Of a stretch of DNA of 63,644 bases, positions 1 to 9,099 are shown in pieces. The translations under genes and the position numbers were made by a program. The stretch is from an uncultured Lachnospiraceae bacterium (GTDB taxonomy: Bacteria; Bacillota; Clostridia; Lachnospirales; Lachnospiraceae), in NCBI GenBank assembly GCA_902793995.1, contig CADBFP010000008.1, positions 1-63,644 of the forward strand, given 5' to 3'. The notes beneath the pieces were generated by a model. That model was given only the letters and a program-made list of their open reading frames with translations. It was not told the origin of the DNA and searched no databases. Numbering within the stretch: position 1 is the stretch's first letter; each line of letters begins with the position of its first letter.

Positions 1-79
1 TTTTATGTGCTATGCACAATGCGATGACAGCTACAATCAGCAGACCTAATTGGATCAGGTCGCCAAAACTAACATTCAT
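1..79 (-). CDS. Holin-like small membrane toxin peptide (partial, runs off window)
   Basis: Reading leftward from the ATG at 77-79, the first 26 residues begin MNVSFGDLIQLGLL, continue as one hydrophobic helix and end in AHK at the window edge. The ATG is preceded by a near-perfect ribosome binding site (AGGGGGTGAT, 4 nt away). A short acidic or polar start, a single membrane helix and a basic tail match the putative holin-like toxin family of Firmicutes (Hol_Tox, type I toxin-antitoxin like). A strong promoter lies about 130 bp upstream, with a hairpin in the long leader, as is usual for type I toxin mRNAs. The antitoxin RNA is not identified. The family assignment is inference from one helix and the context; any other small membrane peptide is possible. 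Confidence 0.5.
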   Translation of the reverse strand, partial: MNVSFGDLIQLGLLIVAVIALCIAHK

Positions 80-121
80 GGCATCACCCCCTTTCCCTTG
101 GATTCCCGAAGGTTTCCTTGG

Positions 122-147
122 GAGGAGGCTTTCAAACAGGCCTCCTC
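122..147. repeat. Inverted repeat in leader of the small toxin gene
   Basis: GAGGAGGC (122-129) and GCCTCCTC (140-147) form a perfect 8-bp stem with a 10-nt loop. The hairpin lies in the predicted 5' leader of the leftward toxin mRNA, about 45 nt upstream of its start codon. One arm resembles a Shine-Dalgarno sequence, so the stem could affect ribosome access. That role is inference. Confidence 0.5.
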
Positions 148-210
148 GCTCGTACGCGCGAGAAATAACCGCTTAGTTCCGGTAAGCCTTATCCCCGAAG
201 GGATGTCATT

Positions 211-239
211 TTTATATCAAAACCTACCGGAAAACTCAA
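211..239 (-). promoter_or_regulatory. Sigma-A promoter for the small toxin gene
   Basis: On the minus strand TTGAGT (234-239) is followed after 17 bp by TATAAA (211-216). The predicted transcript starts near 204 and leaves a leader of about 125 nt before the toxin ATG at 79. Confidence 0.5.
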
Positions 240-270
240 TCGAACAAACTGTGAATTCGGCCTTTTCGAT

Positions 271-307
271 GTGTCATTTTGACACAAAAATCTCTTCAAA
301 TTTGAAG
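271..307. promoter_or_regulatory. Two adjacent perfect palindromes, operator-like
   Basis: GTGTCA-TTT-TGACAC (271-285) and CTTCAAATTTGAAG (294-307) are both perfect inverted repeats, 8 bp apart, in an AT-rich intergenic stretch between the leftward toxin promoter and the rightward HTH gene. They are plausible binding sites for the adjacent HTH regulator. No protein-binding evidence can be read from sequence alone. Confidence 0.4.
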
Positions 308-502
308 CTTTTCACAATTTGGGCTGCTTGTTTATCACAAGCTCTTCTATTCTACTTGCCTGAGAGTTTTTGTTCCCGGCGGGCTTACATTAGTTCCTTT
401 TTACGATTTATATTTATAGTCTTTATATTCATCACAATATCATCTTTAATCTATGGTTAATATGTTTCCGTGCTCTTAAACTCTATACCAAGGAGATTCA
501 GG

Positions 503-883
503 ATGAATACCAAAGCGACAACTTCCAGAAAAGAGAAGAAAGAGTTATCTTTGATTATCGGTACACGGATTCGTTTGGCGCGCAAAAAGGCCGGCTTATC
601 CCAGGAAAAGCTGGCGGAACTGGCGGATGTGCATCCCACCTATATCGGACAACTGGAACGAGGCGAGAAAAACGCCACTTTGGAAAGCGTTCACAAGATT
701 TCTTCCGCCCTCAACATTCCTCTGGAAAAGCTTTTTGAAAAAATCGATCTCCTGTCAGATTCTATTGACACAAAAAGAAATATGCCGCTGGAATGCTATG
801 ATTATCTGCTTTCATTGCCTGTTTCCAAGCAGGAAATGGTTGTGGAATTGCTGTCACTCATTCATCGCCTCGGCGAATCCTGA
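503..883 (+). CDS. XRE-family HTH transcriptional regulator
   Basis: A 126-residue protein with a classical lambda-repressor-like helix-turn-helix at about residues 18-72 (core GLSQEKLAELADVHPTYIGQ, then GEKN). The remaining 50 residues form a short helical tail with no recognised effector domain. The start is the ATG at 503, because AAGGAG lies 7 nt upstream. A longer reading from 470 lacks a ribosome binding site. It probably binds DNA as a dimer and may regulate itself or the divergent small toxin gene, since two perfect palindromes lie 200 bp upstream. It resembles the single-domain SinR/phage-type regulators. The target is unknown. Confidence 0.85.
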   Translation: MNTKATTSRKEKKELSLIIGTRIRLARKKAGLSQEKLAELADVHPTYIGQLERGEKNATLESVHKISSALNIPLEKLFEKIDLLSDSIDTKRNMPLECYDYLLSLPVSKQEMVVELLSLIHRLGES

Positions 884-921
884 TAATCCCGATTTTCTTT
901 TTATTTTCTCTCTTTTTTCCC

Positions 922-950
922 TTGATTATTCCTCCGAAAAGTGCTACAGT
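922..950 (+). promoter_or_regulatory. Promoter for cation/proton antiporter gene
   Basis: TTGATT (922-927), a 17-bp spacer and TACAGT (945-950) precede the antiporter ATG by 55 bp. Both boxes match consensus at four of six positions. Confidence 0.4.
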
Positions 951-1005
951 CGGCTCTTGTGGGATAAAGTTTTCCCAACAAAAACAGGAAGAAGGTTTTC
1001 TTTTT

Positions 1006-2322
1006 ATGCATACCCTTTTATCCATTGCCGTGGCTTTGTTGGCGGGACTGTTGATGACCCGTCTGCTCTCCCGTTTCAAGCTGCCGGATGTAACAGCCTA
1101 TTTGATTGCCGGCGTGCTGATCGGTCCCTTTGTGCTGGGCCGGCTGGGGGTGGATGGCCTGGGCTTTATCTGCACGGAAAGCGTAGATCGGCTCAGTTAT
1201 TTCTCGGACATGGCCCTGGGCTTTATCGCCTTTTCCATCGGTTCCGAGTTTAACCTGGCCGCCTTGAAGCACACCGGACGCCAGGCGGCGGTCATAGGCG
1301 TGGCCCAGGCTTTAGTCACTACCCTGCTGGTAGACCTGGCCCTGGTGGGGATCCATCTGGCGGCCCCGCAGGCCCTTTCTCTGCCGGCCGCTATTACCCT
1401 GGGGGCCATTGCCTCCGCTACCGCCCCCGCCGCCACTTTGATGGTAGTGCGGCAATACAAGGCCAAAGGCGAACTTACTTCCCTGCTGCTGCCCATTGTG
1501 GCCCTGGATGATGCGGTAGGTCTGGTGCTTTTCGCCGTCTCCTTCGGCATTGCCCGGGCAGTGGGATCCGGCAGTGCGGACATCATTTCCATCCTGGTGA
1601 ATCCGCTGCTGGAGATCCTCTTCTCCCTGGTTTTGGGGGCCCTGGCCGGCTTTGTATTAAAGCAGCTGGAAACCATGTTCCATTCCAATACCAATCGTCT
1701 GGCCATGACCATTGCCTTTATATTCCTGACAGTGGCCCTTTCTATGCTGAAGATAGAAATTGGCCCCGTCACCATTGGCTTCTCCTCCCTTTTGGTCTGT
1801 ATGATGCTGGGCACTTTATTTGTGAATATCTCGCCCCTGGCGGAGGATTTGATGGACAGGGCCAACCAATGGTCCTCCCCTTTGCTGGTGCTGTTTTTCG
1901 TGCTCAGCGGCGCTGATTTGAACTTGACAGTTATCTCCCAGGGCACTATTATATGGGTTGGAATTGTTTACATTGTTGTGCGTTGCATCGGCAAATACTT
2001 AGGGGCTTATTTCTCCGCCAGGGCCATGGGCTGCAGTGATCAGGTGGTCAAATACCTGGGCATCACCCTCTTCCCCCAGGCCGGGGTGGCGCTGGGCATG
2101 TGCGTGACGGCTTCCCAGCTGCCGGGAGACGGGCTCTTTATCCGGAATATCATTCTCTTTGCAGTGCTGGTCTATGAAGTGTTCGGTCCTTTGATGACCA
2201 AGTGGGCTCTCACCAAGGCAGGAGATATTACGCCGAAGCCGCAGGAAGTGATAAACCGCCGGCAGCGGAAGCTGGAAGAGGCGAAAAACAAGAAACTGCT
2301 GAAGAAAAAATCTCACAAATGA
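1006..2322 (+). CDS. Cation:proton antiporter (CPA2 / Na+/H+ exchanger family)
   Basis: A 438-residue polytopic membrane protein with about 12-13 predicted hydrophobic segments. It begins MHTLLSIAVALLAG and shows the family features: the N-terminal LPDVTAYLIAGVLIGP segment, a DDAVGLVLFAV stretch carrying the paired acidic residues expected of the ion-binding site, and a late QAGVALGM segment. The length fits a transporter core without the C-terminal RCK/TrkA-N domain found in KefB/KefC, so gating is not by a fused nucleotide-binding domain. The tail is strongly basic (KKLLKKKSHK). The start at 1006 follows a GAAGG ribosome binding site; the longer upstream reading is not supported. It is expected to exchange Na+ or K+ for H+ at the cytoplasmic membrane. 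The substrate is not determined. Confidence 0.85.
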   Translation: MHTLLSIAVALLAGLLMTRLLSRFKLPDVTAYLIAGVLIGPFVLGRLGVDGLGFICTESVDRLSYFSDMALGFIAFSIGSEFNLAALKHTGRQAAVIGVAQALVTTLLVDLALVGIHLAAPQALSLPAAITLGAIASATAPAATLMVVRQYKAKGELTSLLLPIVALDDAVGLVLFAVSFGIARAVGSGSADIISILVNPLLEILFSLVLGALAGFVLKQLETMFHSNTNRLAMTIAFIFLTVALSMLKIEIGPVTIGFSSLLVCMMLGTLFVNISPLAEDLMDRANQWSSPLLVLFFVLSGADLNLTVISQGTIIWVGIVYIVVRCIGKYLGAYFSARAMGCSDQVVKYLGITLFPQAGVALGMCVTASQLPGDGLFIRNIILFAVLVYEVFGPLMTKWALTKAGDITPKPQEVINRRQRKLEEAKNKKLLKKKSHK

Positions 2323-2349
2323 TCGGACTGAGTTTGTGAAAGGAATAGA

Positions 2350-3552
2350 ATGATGGACGAGCATAACCATTCCCCGGAGCAAAAGGGGCAGTCTTTGGTA
2401 ACGCCCCTGGTTTTTCTTACCCTTTTAATCGCGGTCATCGCTGTGTTTTCCGTGATTATGGGGCTGCCGAATTTCCTCAAGACCACCATGAATACCGCCT
2501 TCGCCCTTTTGATTGACACCTGTTTTTACATTATGGCTATTGCGGTGATAATGGGGGCGCTGGATTCCCTGCTGACGGAATTCGGGGTGGTGGCGTTGCT
2601 GAACAAGCTGCTGGATCCTTTGATGAAACCCCTTTATGGGCTGCCGGGGGCCGCTGCTCTGGGTCTGGTTTCCACTTATTTATCCGATAACCCCGCCATT
2701 TTATCCCTGGCGGAGGAACGGGGCTTCCGGAAATATTTCAAAAAGTATCAATTCTATGCCCTCACCAACCTGGGCACCGCCTTCGGCATGGGCATTATTG
2801 TTTCCACCTTTATGCTGGGTCTTTCCATCCCCGGGGGGCATGTGGTTGGCGCCGTGCTGATCGGCAATTTAGGGGCCGTCATCGGCAGTATCGTCAGTAC
2901 CCGTTTGATGATCCACCAGACCAAAAAGGAGTTTGGAGAAGATGAATATGCGGAAGATGTGCATGTGACCATGGAGGAGCATTTTCCTCTGATGCATCAT
3001 GTAAGCCGCCGCAAAAAGAAAAGACCCAGCCTGGGAATGCGGGTCTTAAACTCTGCGCTGCACGGCGGAAAGGGCGGCGTGGAAATCGGCCTTTCCATCA
3101 TTCCCGGTGTGCTGGTAGTGTGCACCATCGTGATGCTGCTGACCAAGGGGCCGGCGGCGGACGGCACTTATACCGGCGCCGCTTATGAAGGCATCGCGCT
3201 GCTGCCCCGGATTGCAGAAAAGCTGAATTTTATTCTGCAGCCTCTCTTCGGTTTTGCCTCCACGGAGGCCATTGCCGTCCCCATTACCGCCCTGGGCTCC
3301 GCCGGCGCCGCCACGGGCATCGTCAGGGATATGGCTTTTGAAGGCCTGGTGAATGCCCACGATATTGCGGTATTTACCGCCATGTGTATGTGCTGGAGCG
3401 GGTATCTCAGCACCCACGCCTCTATGATGCAGGCCTTAAAGCGGCCGGATCTGACGGGCAAGGCCATTCTCAGCCACACCATCGGCGGTCTGGCCGCCGG
3501 CATCGCCGCCAACTGGCTGTTCAGATTGTTTTTGGTGATTGTGGGCGGGTGA
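2350..3552 (+). CDS. Gate/nucleoside-recognition domain membrane protein (CD0519/CD1768-like)
   Basis: A 400-residue integral membrane protein with about nine hydrophobic segments and a polar loop near residues 195-240. Characteristic pieces are LLDPLMKPLYGLPGAAALGL, YLSDNPAIL and TALGSAGAATGI, which resemble the Gate (nucleoside recognition) family found in spore maturation proteins SpmA/SpmB and in the C. difficile CD0519/CD1768 family. The substrate and role are unknown for this group. It follows the antiporter by 27 bp, probably in one operon, and starts at the first of two ATGs behind AAAGGA. Its last 32 bp overlap the 3' end of the convergent EcfA fusion gene, so both transcripts are antisense to each other there. 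Confidence 0.75.
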   Translation: MMDEHNHSPEQKGQSLVTPLVFLTLLIAVIAVFSVIMGLPNFLKTTMNTAFALLIDTCFYIMAIAVIMGALDSLLTEFGVVALLNKLLDPLMKPLYGLPGAAALGLVSTYLSDNPAILSLAEERGFRKYFKKYQFYALTNLGTAFGMGIIVSTFMLGLSIPGGHVVGAVLIGNLGAVIGSIVSTRLMIHQTKKEFGEDEYAEDVHVTMEEHFPLMHHVSRRKKKRPSLGMRVLNSALHGGKGGVEIGLSIIPGVLVVCTIVMLLTKGPAADGTYTGAAYEGIALLPRIAEKLNFILQPLFGFASTEAIAVPITALGSAGAATGIVRDMAFEGLVNAHDIAVFTAMCMCWSGYLSTHASMMQALKRPDLTGKAILSHTIGGLAAGIAANWLFRLFLVIVGG

Positions 3553-5431
3553 TTCTCTCCACGGCCTCTTCCACCGTCAGGGCGTCGGTTTGGACAGACA
3601 TGCCTTTTTCCTTCAGCTTCAATAAAACCCGGCTGACCGCCGGCAAGTCCAGGCCCAGAGCCTGGATTTTTTCAGCCTGGGCAAACACTTCCCGGGGAGT
3701 GCCTTCCATCTTCTTTTCCCCATGGCTTAACACCAGGATTCGGTCTGCCAAAGCCGCCACATCGTCCATGCTGTGGGATACAATGACAATGCCCATGCCC
3801 TTCTCATCTCTCAGACGCCTGAACTCCTCCAGTAGATCCCGCCGGCCTTCCGGATCCAGACCCGCCACCGGCTCATCCACCACCAGGATATCCGGCTCCA
3901 TGGCCAGCACTCCGGCAATGGCGGCCCGGCGTTTTTCCCCGCCGGATAAATCAAAGGGGGAGCGGTTTTCATATTCCGGTCCCAGACCTACGGCAGCCAT
4001 GGCAGCCCTGGCCCGGACCAGGCACTCCTCTTCACTCAGGCCCTGGTTTTTGGGGCCGAAGCAAATGTCTTTCAGAATATCCGCTTCAAACAGCTGATAT
4101 TCCGGATATTGAAATACCAAACCAACGCGGCTGCGGAGCCGCCGGCGGTCATAGCCCTCGGAGAAGATATCTTCCCCTTCCCAGAGCACCTGGCCGGAGC
4201 TGGGTTTGTTCAGGCCGTTCATCATTTGGATGAGGGTGGATTTACCGGAGCCGGTGGCGCCGATGATAGCTAAAATCTCTCCTCTTCGTATATCCAGTGA
4301 TAAGGGTTTGAGGCCCTGGGTTTCCATGGGGGTGTCTGGTTCGTAGGTGTAGGAAACGGAGTCAAGGCGAAGGGGAGGGGGGTGCAGCAAGTCGCCCGCA
4401 CCCGTCACGGCTGGCGCCGTGCCTCCCTCCATCGTCATCGAAAAAGCGTCCCTCATCGCTTGCTTTTTCGGACGATGTCGCCAAAATCGTCTCGCTTTCT
4501 CTGCCACTGGCAGCGCTTCGACGATTTTGCCCCTCTCCGCGTCCGGGAGAGGGCAAGGGGCGTCTTCTCCGTTTCCCGCAAAAGGCAAGGCCAAAATAGC
4601 CTCCGCCAGTTCCTCCTCCGCATAAATGCCCTGGGGCAAATCAAAGCCTGCCGCCCGCAGCGCTTCCGCCAGGGCCGTCACCGGCGGCAGGTCCAATCCA
4701 TAGGAGCGAAGCACCTCCCCCTGGGAGAAGATTTCCCGGGGCGTTCCGTCCATCACCAGCCGGCCCCTGCTCATCACCAGAATCCGCCCTGCCAGGGCAG
4801 CCTCTTCCATATGATGGGTAATCAGCAATACGGTTATGCCTGCCGCCCGGTTCAGTTCCCGGATGCTCTCCAGCACCTCCTGCCGGCCCAAAGGATCCAG
4901 CATGGCGGTAGATTCATCGAATACGATGCATTTGGGCCGCATGGCCAGCACCCCGGCGATGGCCACCCGCTGCTTCTGTCCCCCGGACAGCCGGTTAGGT
5001 GCGGTTTTGGCATAGGCCGCCATCCCCACCTGGGCCAGGCTTTTCTCCACCCGCTGCCAAATCTCCGCTGTGGGCACCCCTATGTTTTCCGGTCCGAAGC
5101 CCACATCCTCTTCCACCACCGTGGCCACGATCTGGTTGTCCGGATTCTGAAAAACCATGCCCGCCCGGGAGCGGATCTCCCAGAGATGGGCCTCCTCTGC
5201 CGTATTCATACCCTCAATCCAAATAGCCCCCTCCGTGGGAGTCAAAAGAGCGTTGATATGTTTGGCCAGGGTAGATTTTCCGGATCCGTTCCGGCCCAGA
5301 ATGGCAATGAATTCCCCTGGCTCCACGGTCAAATCCAGGCCCTTTAAGGCCCGATGGGTTTCCGTGGTTTCGCCATCCTCGTTAGTGACGGAGAATTCGT
5401 AACTCAAATCTTCGGTGCGAATAATAGACAT
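3521..5431 (-). CDS. Fused energy-coupling factor ATPase (EcfA1-EcfA2)
   Basis: A 636-residue protein with two complete ABC ATPase domains in one chain. The first has Walker A GRNGSGKST (46-54), an RLSGGQKQR signature and FDESTAMLDP. The second has GATGSGKST, DLSGGEKRR and VVDEPVAGLDP. In most Firmicutes these are separate genes, ecfA1 and ecfA2, that power a vitamin or metal ECF importer together with EcfT and an S component. Neither partner gene is in the window. The gene follows rpoC by 44 bp with its own AAGGAAG site, so it may be read from the rpoBC promoter. The interdomain linker (about residues 290-349) encodes a palindromic repeat element read in frame. The 3' end overlaps the convergent membrane protein gene by 32 bp. 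Confidence 0.85.
   Translation of the reverse strand: MSIIRTEDLSYEFSVTNEDGETTETHRALKGLDLTVEPGEFIAILGRNGSGKSTLAKHINALLTPTEGAIWIEGMNTAEEAHLWEIRSRAGMVFQNPDNQIVATVVEEDVGFGPENIGVPTAEIWQRVEKSLAQVGMAAYAKTAPNRLSGGQKQRVAIAGVLAMRPKCIVFDESTAMLDPLGRQEVLESIRELNRAAGITVLLITHHMEEAALAGRILVMSRGRLVMDGTPREIFSQGEVLRSYGLDLPPVTALAEALRAAGFDLPQGIYAEEELAEAILALPFAGNGEDAPCPLPDAERGKIVEALPVAEKARRFWRHRPKKQAMRDAFSMTMEGGTAPAVTGAGDLLHPPPLRLDSVSYTYEPDTPMETQGLKPLSLDIRRGEILAIIGATGSGKSTLIQMMNGLNKPSSGQVLWEGEDIFSEGYDRRRLRSRVGLVFQYPEYQLFEADILKDICFGPKNQGLSEEECLVRARAAMAAVGLGPEYENRSPFDLSGGEKRRAAIAGVLAMEPDILVVDEPVAGLDPEGRRDLLEEFRRLRDEKGMGIVIVSHSMDDVAALADRILVLSHGEKKMEGTPREVFAQAEKIQALGLDLPAVSRVLLKLKEKGMSVQTDALTVEEAVERITRPQSPKTI
4386..4562. 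repeat. Family E palindromic repeat (long form) inside the EcfA fusion gene
   Basis: The stretch starting AGCAAGTCGCCC and containing CCGTCACGGCTGGCGCCGTG matches, in opposite orientation, the intergenic copy at 33473-33536. A second hairpin, CCCTCTCCGCGTCCGGGAGAGGG at the right end, corresponds to the GGACGCGGG arm of that copy. About 100 bp of extra sequence lie between, with its own inverted repeats (AAAATCGTC/GACGATTTT and CTGCCACTGGCAG). The whole block is open in the EcfA frame. Confidence 0.75.
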
Positions 5432-5449
5432 AGGCTTCCTTATAAAACA

Positions 5450-5473
5450 GGGCGGCCAATGGCCGCCCCTACG
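5450..5473. repeat. Family C palindromic repeat between rpoC and ecfA
   Basis: The inverted repeat GGGCGGCCAATGGCCGCCC is followed by CTACG, the family signature. It occupies most of the 44-bp rpoC/ecfA gap, just after the rpoC stop codon. With no T-tract it is not a standard terminator. Confidence 0.8.
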
Positions 5474-5475
5474 AT

Positions 5476-8400
5476 TTAGTTTAATCCGTTTTTGTAGGCT
5501 TCCGCCGCCGTGATGGGGCTGTTCTCCGGTTCCTCGTAATCCGAGGTGAGGGCCACATTCTGGTAGCGTTTCATGCCGGTGCCGGCCGGAATCAGCTTGC
5601 CAATCAGCACATTTTCCTTCAGGCCCCGCAGGTTGTCCTTCCGGCCGTTGATAGCGGCCTCCGTCAGTACCTTGGTGGTTTCCTGGAAGGAGGCGGCGGA
5701 GAGGAAGGAATCCGTGGCCAGGGAGGCCTTGGTAATGCCCAGCATCACCCGCTTGCCTTCCATAGGCGCCTTCTCCTCTGCCAGCAGAGCATCGTTCATA
5801 TCCAGGTAGTCCAGATAATCCATGGTGGTGCCCACCAGCACATCGCTGTCGCCGGCTTCCTCAATGCGGACCCGCTTCATCATCTGGCGTACAATCACCT
5901 CCAGATGCTTGTCGTTGATGTCTTCGCCCACCATACGGTAAACCTTCTGCACTTCCCGGAGCATATAGTCCTGGGCAGCCCGGTCGCCTTTAATCCGCAG
6001 CAGATCGTGAGGATTCACGCTGCCATCGGTAATGGCATCCCCGGCATTTAAGAAATCTCCGTTGGACAGATTGCTCTTAATCCGCATATTGTAAGGAATC
6101 AGGTAGGTCTTGGATACCCCGGTATCAGTATCCGTAACGATCACTTCCCGCCGTTCCCCGTCTTCCTTAATAAATACCTCGCCGGCAATATCCGAGATAA
6201 TGGCCACGCCCTTGGGTTTACGGGCCTCGAAAATCTCTTCCACACGAGGCAGACCGCCGGTGATATCCTCCACGCCGGCCACGCCGCCGGTATGGAAGGT
6301 ACGCATGGTCAGCTGGGTCCCGGGTTCCCCGATGGACTGTGCCGCGATAATGCCCACGGCCTCGCCGATCTGCACCGGTTCTCCGGAAGCCATGTTGGAG
6401 CCGTAGCACTTGGAGCAGATGCCCCCCTTGCAGCGGCAGGCCAGCACATTGCGGATCTTGACGGATTTCACCCCGGTACGGGCCACCGCCGCCGCCTTCA
6501 GCGGATAAATCAACTCGTTCTTCGGAACAATGATTTCCCCGCTTTCAGGATCCACGATATCCTCCGCCGCCGTACGGCCGGTGATACGCTCCTGCAGGCT
6601 TTCCACCACGTCTTCTTCCGTGTTGTTGGTAAAAGCGGAAATCTCCATAAAGGGAATCACGCCGTTTTTGGCGCAGTCTTCCTCCTGGATGATCACATCC
6701 TGGGACACATCCACCAGACGGCGGGTCAGGTAGCCGGAGTCGGCGGTCCGAAGGGCCGTATCCGACAGACCCTTCCGGGCGCCGTGGGCGGAAATGAAGT
6801 ATTCCAACACGTCCAGGCCTTCCCGGAGGTTGGATTTGATGGGCAGCTCGATGGTACGGCCGGAAGTATCCTGCATCATGCCACGCATGCCCGCCAGCTG
6901 CTTGATCTGCTTTTCGGAACCACGGGCGCCGGAGTCCGCCATCATGAAGATGTTGTTATAGCGGTCCAGGCCGTCCATCAGCTCCCGGGTCAGGCGCTCG
7001 TCCGCCTTGCCCCAGGTCTCGATAACGCCCTTATAGCGCTCTTCTTCCGTATATTCGCCGTAGCGGAACCGCAGGTTGATATCGTCCACCGTCTCCTGGG
7101 TTTCCCGCAGAATGTCGTTCTTGCTGGAGGGCACCGTCATATCGGAAATGGACACGGTCATGGCCGCCCGGGTGGAATACTTGTTGCCGATGGCCTTGAT
7201 ATTATCCAGCACCTCGGCGGTTTTGGTGGTGCCGTGGACTTCGATGACCTTTTCCAAGATCTTCTTTAAGTCCTTCTTCACCACATGGAAGTCGATCTCC
7301 AGCTCTAATTCATTGCCCGGAATGGTCCGGTCCACAAAGCCCAGATCCTGGTCGATGATCTCGTTGAAAATAAAGCGTCCCACGGTGGAATACACCAGCC
7401 GCTGAATGGGCCTGCCCTGGGCGTCCTTCCCCTGGCAGCGCACGCCTACCTTGGCATGCAGATCCACCTGCCGGTTATCGTAGGCCAGGATGGCTTCATT
7501 CACGCTGCGGAACACCCGGCCCGTGCCTAAGGCCTCCGGCCGTTCCTGGGTCAGATAATAAATGCCCAGCACCATATCCTGGGAAGGCACCGCCACAGGG
7601 CCGCCGTCCGAAGGCTTTAAGAGGTTGTTGGGGGACAAAAGCAGGAAGCGGCATTCCGCCTGGGCTTCCACACTTAAGGGCAGGTGCACCGCCATCTGGT
7701 CCCCGTCAAAGTCCGCATTGAAAGCGGTACATACCAGGGGATGCAGGCGGATGGCCTTGCCTTCCACCAAAATGGGTTCAAAGGCCTGAATACCCAGACG
7801 GTGCAGGGTAGGTGCCCGGTTTAACATAACAGGATGTTCTTTGATGATATCTTCCAGCACATCGAACACTTCCGACTGAGCCCGGTCCACCATCTTCTTG
7901 GCATTCTTCACATTGTTGGCTTTTCCTAAGCTGATCAGTTCCTTCATCACGAAGGGCTTAAAGAGCTCAATCGCCATTTCCTTAGGCAGACCGCACTGGA
8001 AAATCTTCAGATCCGGTCCTACCACGATAACGCTTCGGCCGGAATAGTCCACCCGCTTGCCCAGAAGGTTCTGGCGGAAACGGCCCTGCTTGCCCTTCAG
8101 CATACTGGAAAGGGACTTTAAGGAACGGTTCCCCGCGCCGGTGACGGCCCGGCCCCGGCGGCCGTTATCGATCAGGGAGTCCACGGCTTCCTGCAGCATG
8201 CGCTTTTCGTTCCGCACAATGATTTCCGGCGCGCCGTCCATTTTGCCCAGACGGTTGTTCCGGTTGATAATCCGGCGGTACAGGTCGTTTAAGTCCGAAG
8301 TGGCGAAACGGCCGCCGTCCAGCTGCACCATGGGGCGCAGATCCGGCGGAATCACCGGCAAAACATTTAAAATCATCCATTCCGGCCGGTTTCCGGAATT

Positions 8401-9081
8401 GCGGAAGGCTTCCACCACTTCCAGCTGCTTCATGATCTTAGCCCGCTTCTGGGCAGAAGCGCCTTCGTATTCGGCTCTTAAATCCGTGTATTCCTTTTCC
8501 AGATCCACCTTTTTCAGGAGTTCCTCCACGGCTTCCGCCCCCATGCCGGCCCTAAAGGAACCGATGCCTTCCAGGGCAATGGTCTCCCGGTATTTGGCGT
8601 CGGTAATCACCTCTGCCACCTTCAGGTTGGTGTTGCCCGGATCCAGCACGATATAGGAGGCGAAATACAGCACATCCTCCAGGGAACGGGCGGAAATCTT
8701 CAAAATGGTGGCAATCCGGCTGGGAATCCCTTTGAAATACCAGATATGGGAAACAGGGGAGGCCAGGGAAATATGCCCCATTCTCTCCCGGCGCACGCTG
8801 GACTTGGTGACTTCCACGCCGCAGCGGTCGCAGACTGTGCCTTTTAAGCGGGGTTTCTTCTTGAACTTGCCGCAGTGGCACTCCCAGTCCCGGCTGGGCC
8901 CGAAGATCCGTTCGCAGAACAGGCCGTCCCGCTCCGGCTTCAGGGTGCGGTAGTTGATGGTCTCCGGCTTTTTGACTTCGCCGTGGGACCAGCTTAAGAT
9001 CTTTTCGGGAGACGCCAGTCCGATCCGAATGGCATCAAAGACTAACGGCTGATAAATGTCCTCATGAATCTGCATCGGCAT
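5476..9081 (-). CDS. rpoC: DNA-directed RNA polymerase subunit beta'
   Basis: A 1201-residue beta' subunit of the core RNA polymerase. The N-terminal zinc site (C68-x-C70 ... C83-x2-C86), the catalytic NADFDGDQM motif at 455-463 that binds the active-site magnesium, and the second zinc cluster [11 protein letters not shown] are all intact. The length is typical of Firmicutes. The start codon is the ATG at 9079-9081, with AAGGGAG nine nucleotides upstream. The gene follows rpoB by 18 bp and is clearly cotranscribed with it. Downstream lies the EcfA fusion rather than the usual rpsL-rpsG-fusA cluster. Confidence 0.98.
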   Translation of the reverse strand: MPMQIHEDIYQPLVFDAIRIGLASPEKILSWSHGEVKKPETINYRTLKPERDGLFCERIFGPSRDWECHCGKFKKKPRLKGTVCDRCGVEVTKSSVRRERMGHISLASPVSHIWYFKGIPSRIATILKISARSLEDVLYFASYIVLDPGNTNLKVAEVITDAKYRETIALEGIGSFRAGMGAEAVEELLKKVDLEKEYTDLRAEYEGASAQKRAKIMKQLEVVEAFRNSGNRPEWMILNVLPVIPPDLRPMVQLDGGRFATSDLNDLYRRIINRNNRLGKMDGAPEIIVRNEKRMLQEAVDSLIDNGRRGRAVTGAGNRSLKSLSSMLKGKQGRFRQNLLGKRVDYSGRSVIVVGPDLKIFQCGLPKEMAIELFKPFVMKELISLGKANNVKNAKKMVDRAQSEVFDVLEDIIKEHPVMLNRAPTLHRLGIQAFEPILVEGKAIRLHPLVCTAFNADFDGDQMAVHLPLSVEAQAECRFLLLSPNNLLKPSDGGPVAVPSQDMVLGIYYLTQERPEALGTGRVFRSVNEAILAYDNRQVDLHAKVGVRCQGKDAQGRPIQRLVYSTVGRFIFNEIIDQDLGFVDRTIPGNELELEIDFHVVKKDLKKILEKVIEVHGTTKTAEVLDNIKAIGNKYSTRAAMTVSISDMTVPSSKNDILRETQETVDDINLRFRYGEYTEEERYKGVIETWGKADERLTRELMDGLDRYNNIFMMADSGARGSEKQIKQLAGMRGMMQDTSGRTIELPIKSNLREGLDVLEYFISAHGARKGLSDTALRTADSGYLTRRLVDVSQDVIIQEEDCAKNGVIPFMEISAFTNNTEEDVVESLQERITGRTAAEDIVDPESGEIIVPKNELIYPLKAAAVARTGVKSVKIRNVLACRCKGGICSKCYGSNMASGEPVQIGEAVGIIAAQSIGEPGTQLTMRTFHTGGVAGVEDITGGLPRVEEIFEARKPKGVAIISDIAGEVFIKEDGERREVIVTDTDTGVSKTYLIPYNMRIKSNLSNGDFLNAGDAITDGSVNPHDLLRIKGDRAAQDYMLREVQKVYRMVGEDINDKHLEVIVRQMMKRVRIEEAGDSDVLVGTTMDYLDYLDMNDALLAEEKAPMEGKRVMLGITKASLATDSFLSAASFQETTKVLTEAAINGRKDNLRGLKENVLIGKLIPAGTGMKRYQNVALTSDYEEPENSPITAAEAYKNGLN

Positions 9082-9099
9082 ATGCTTGCTCTCCCTTCT

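Noticed and set aside
4382-5347. Long rightward frame antisense to the EcfA fusion
   Set aside because: No ribosome binding site, no protein-like features; G+C-rich genes commonly leave long antisense frames.
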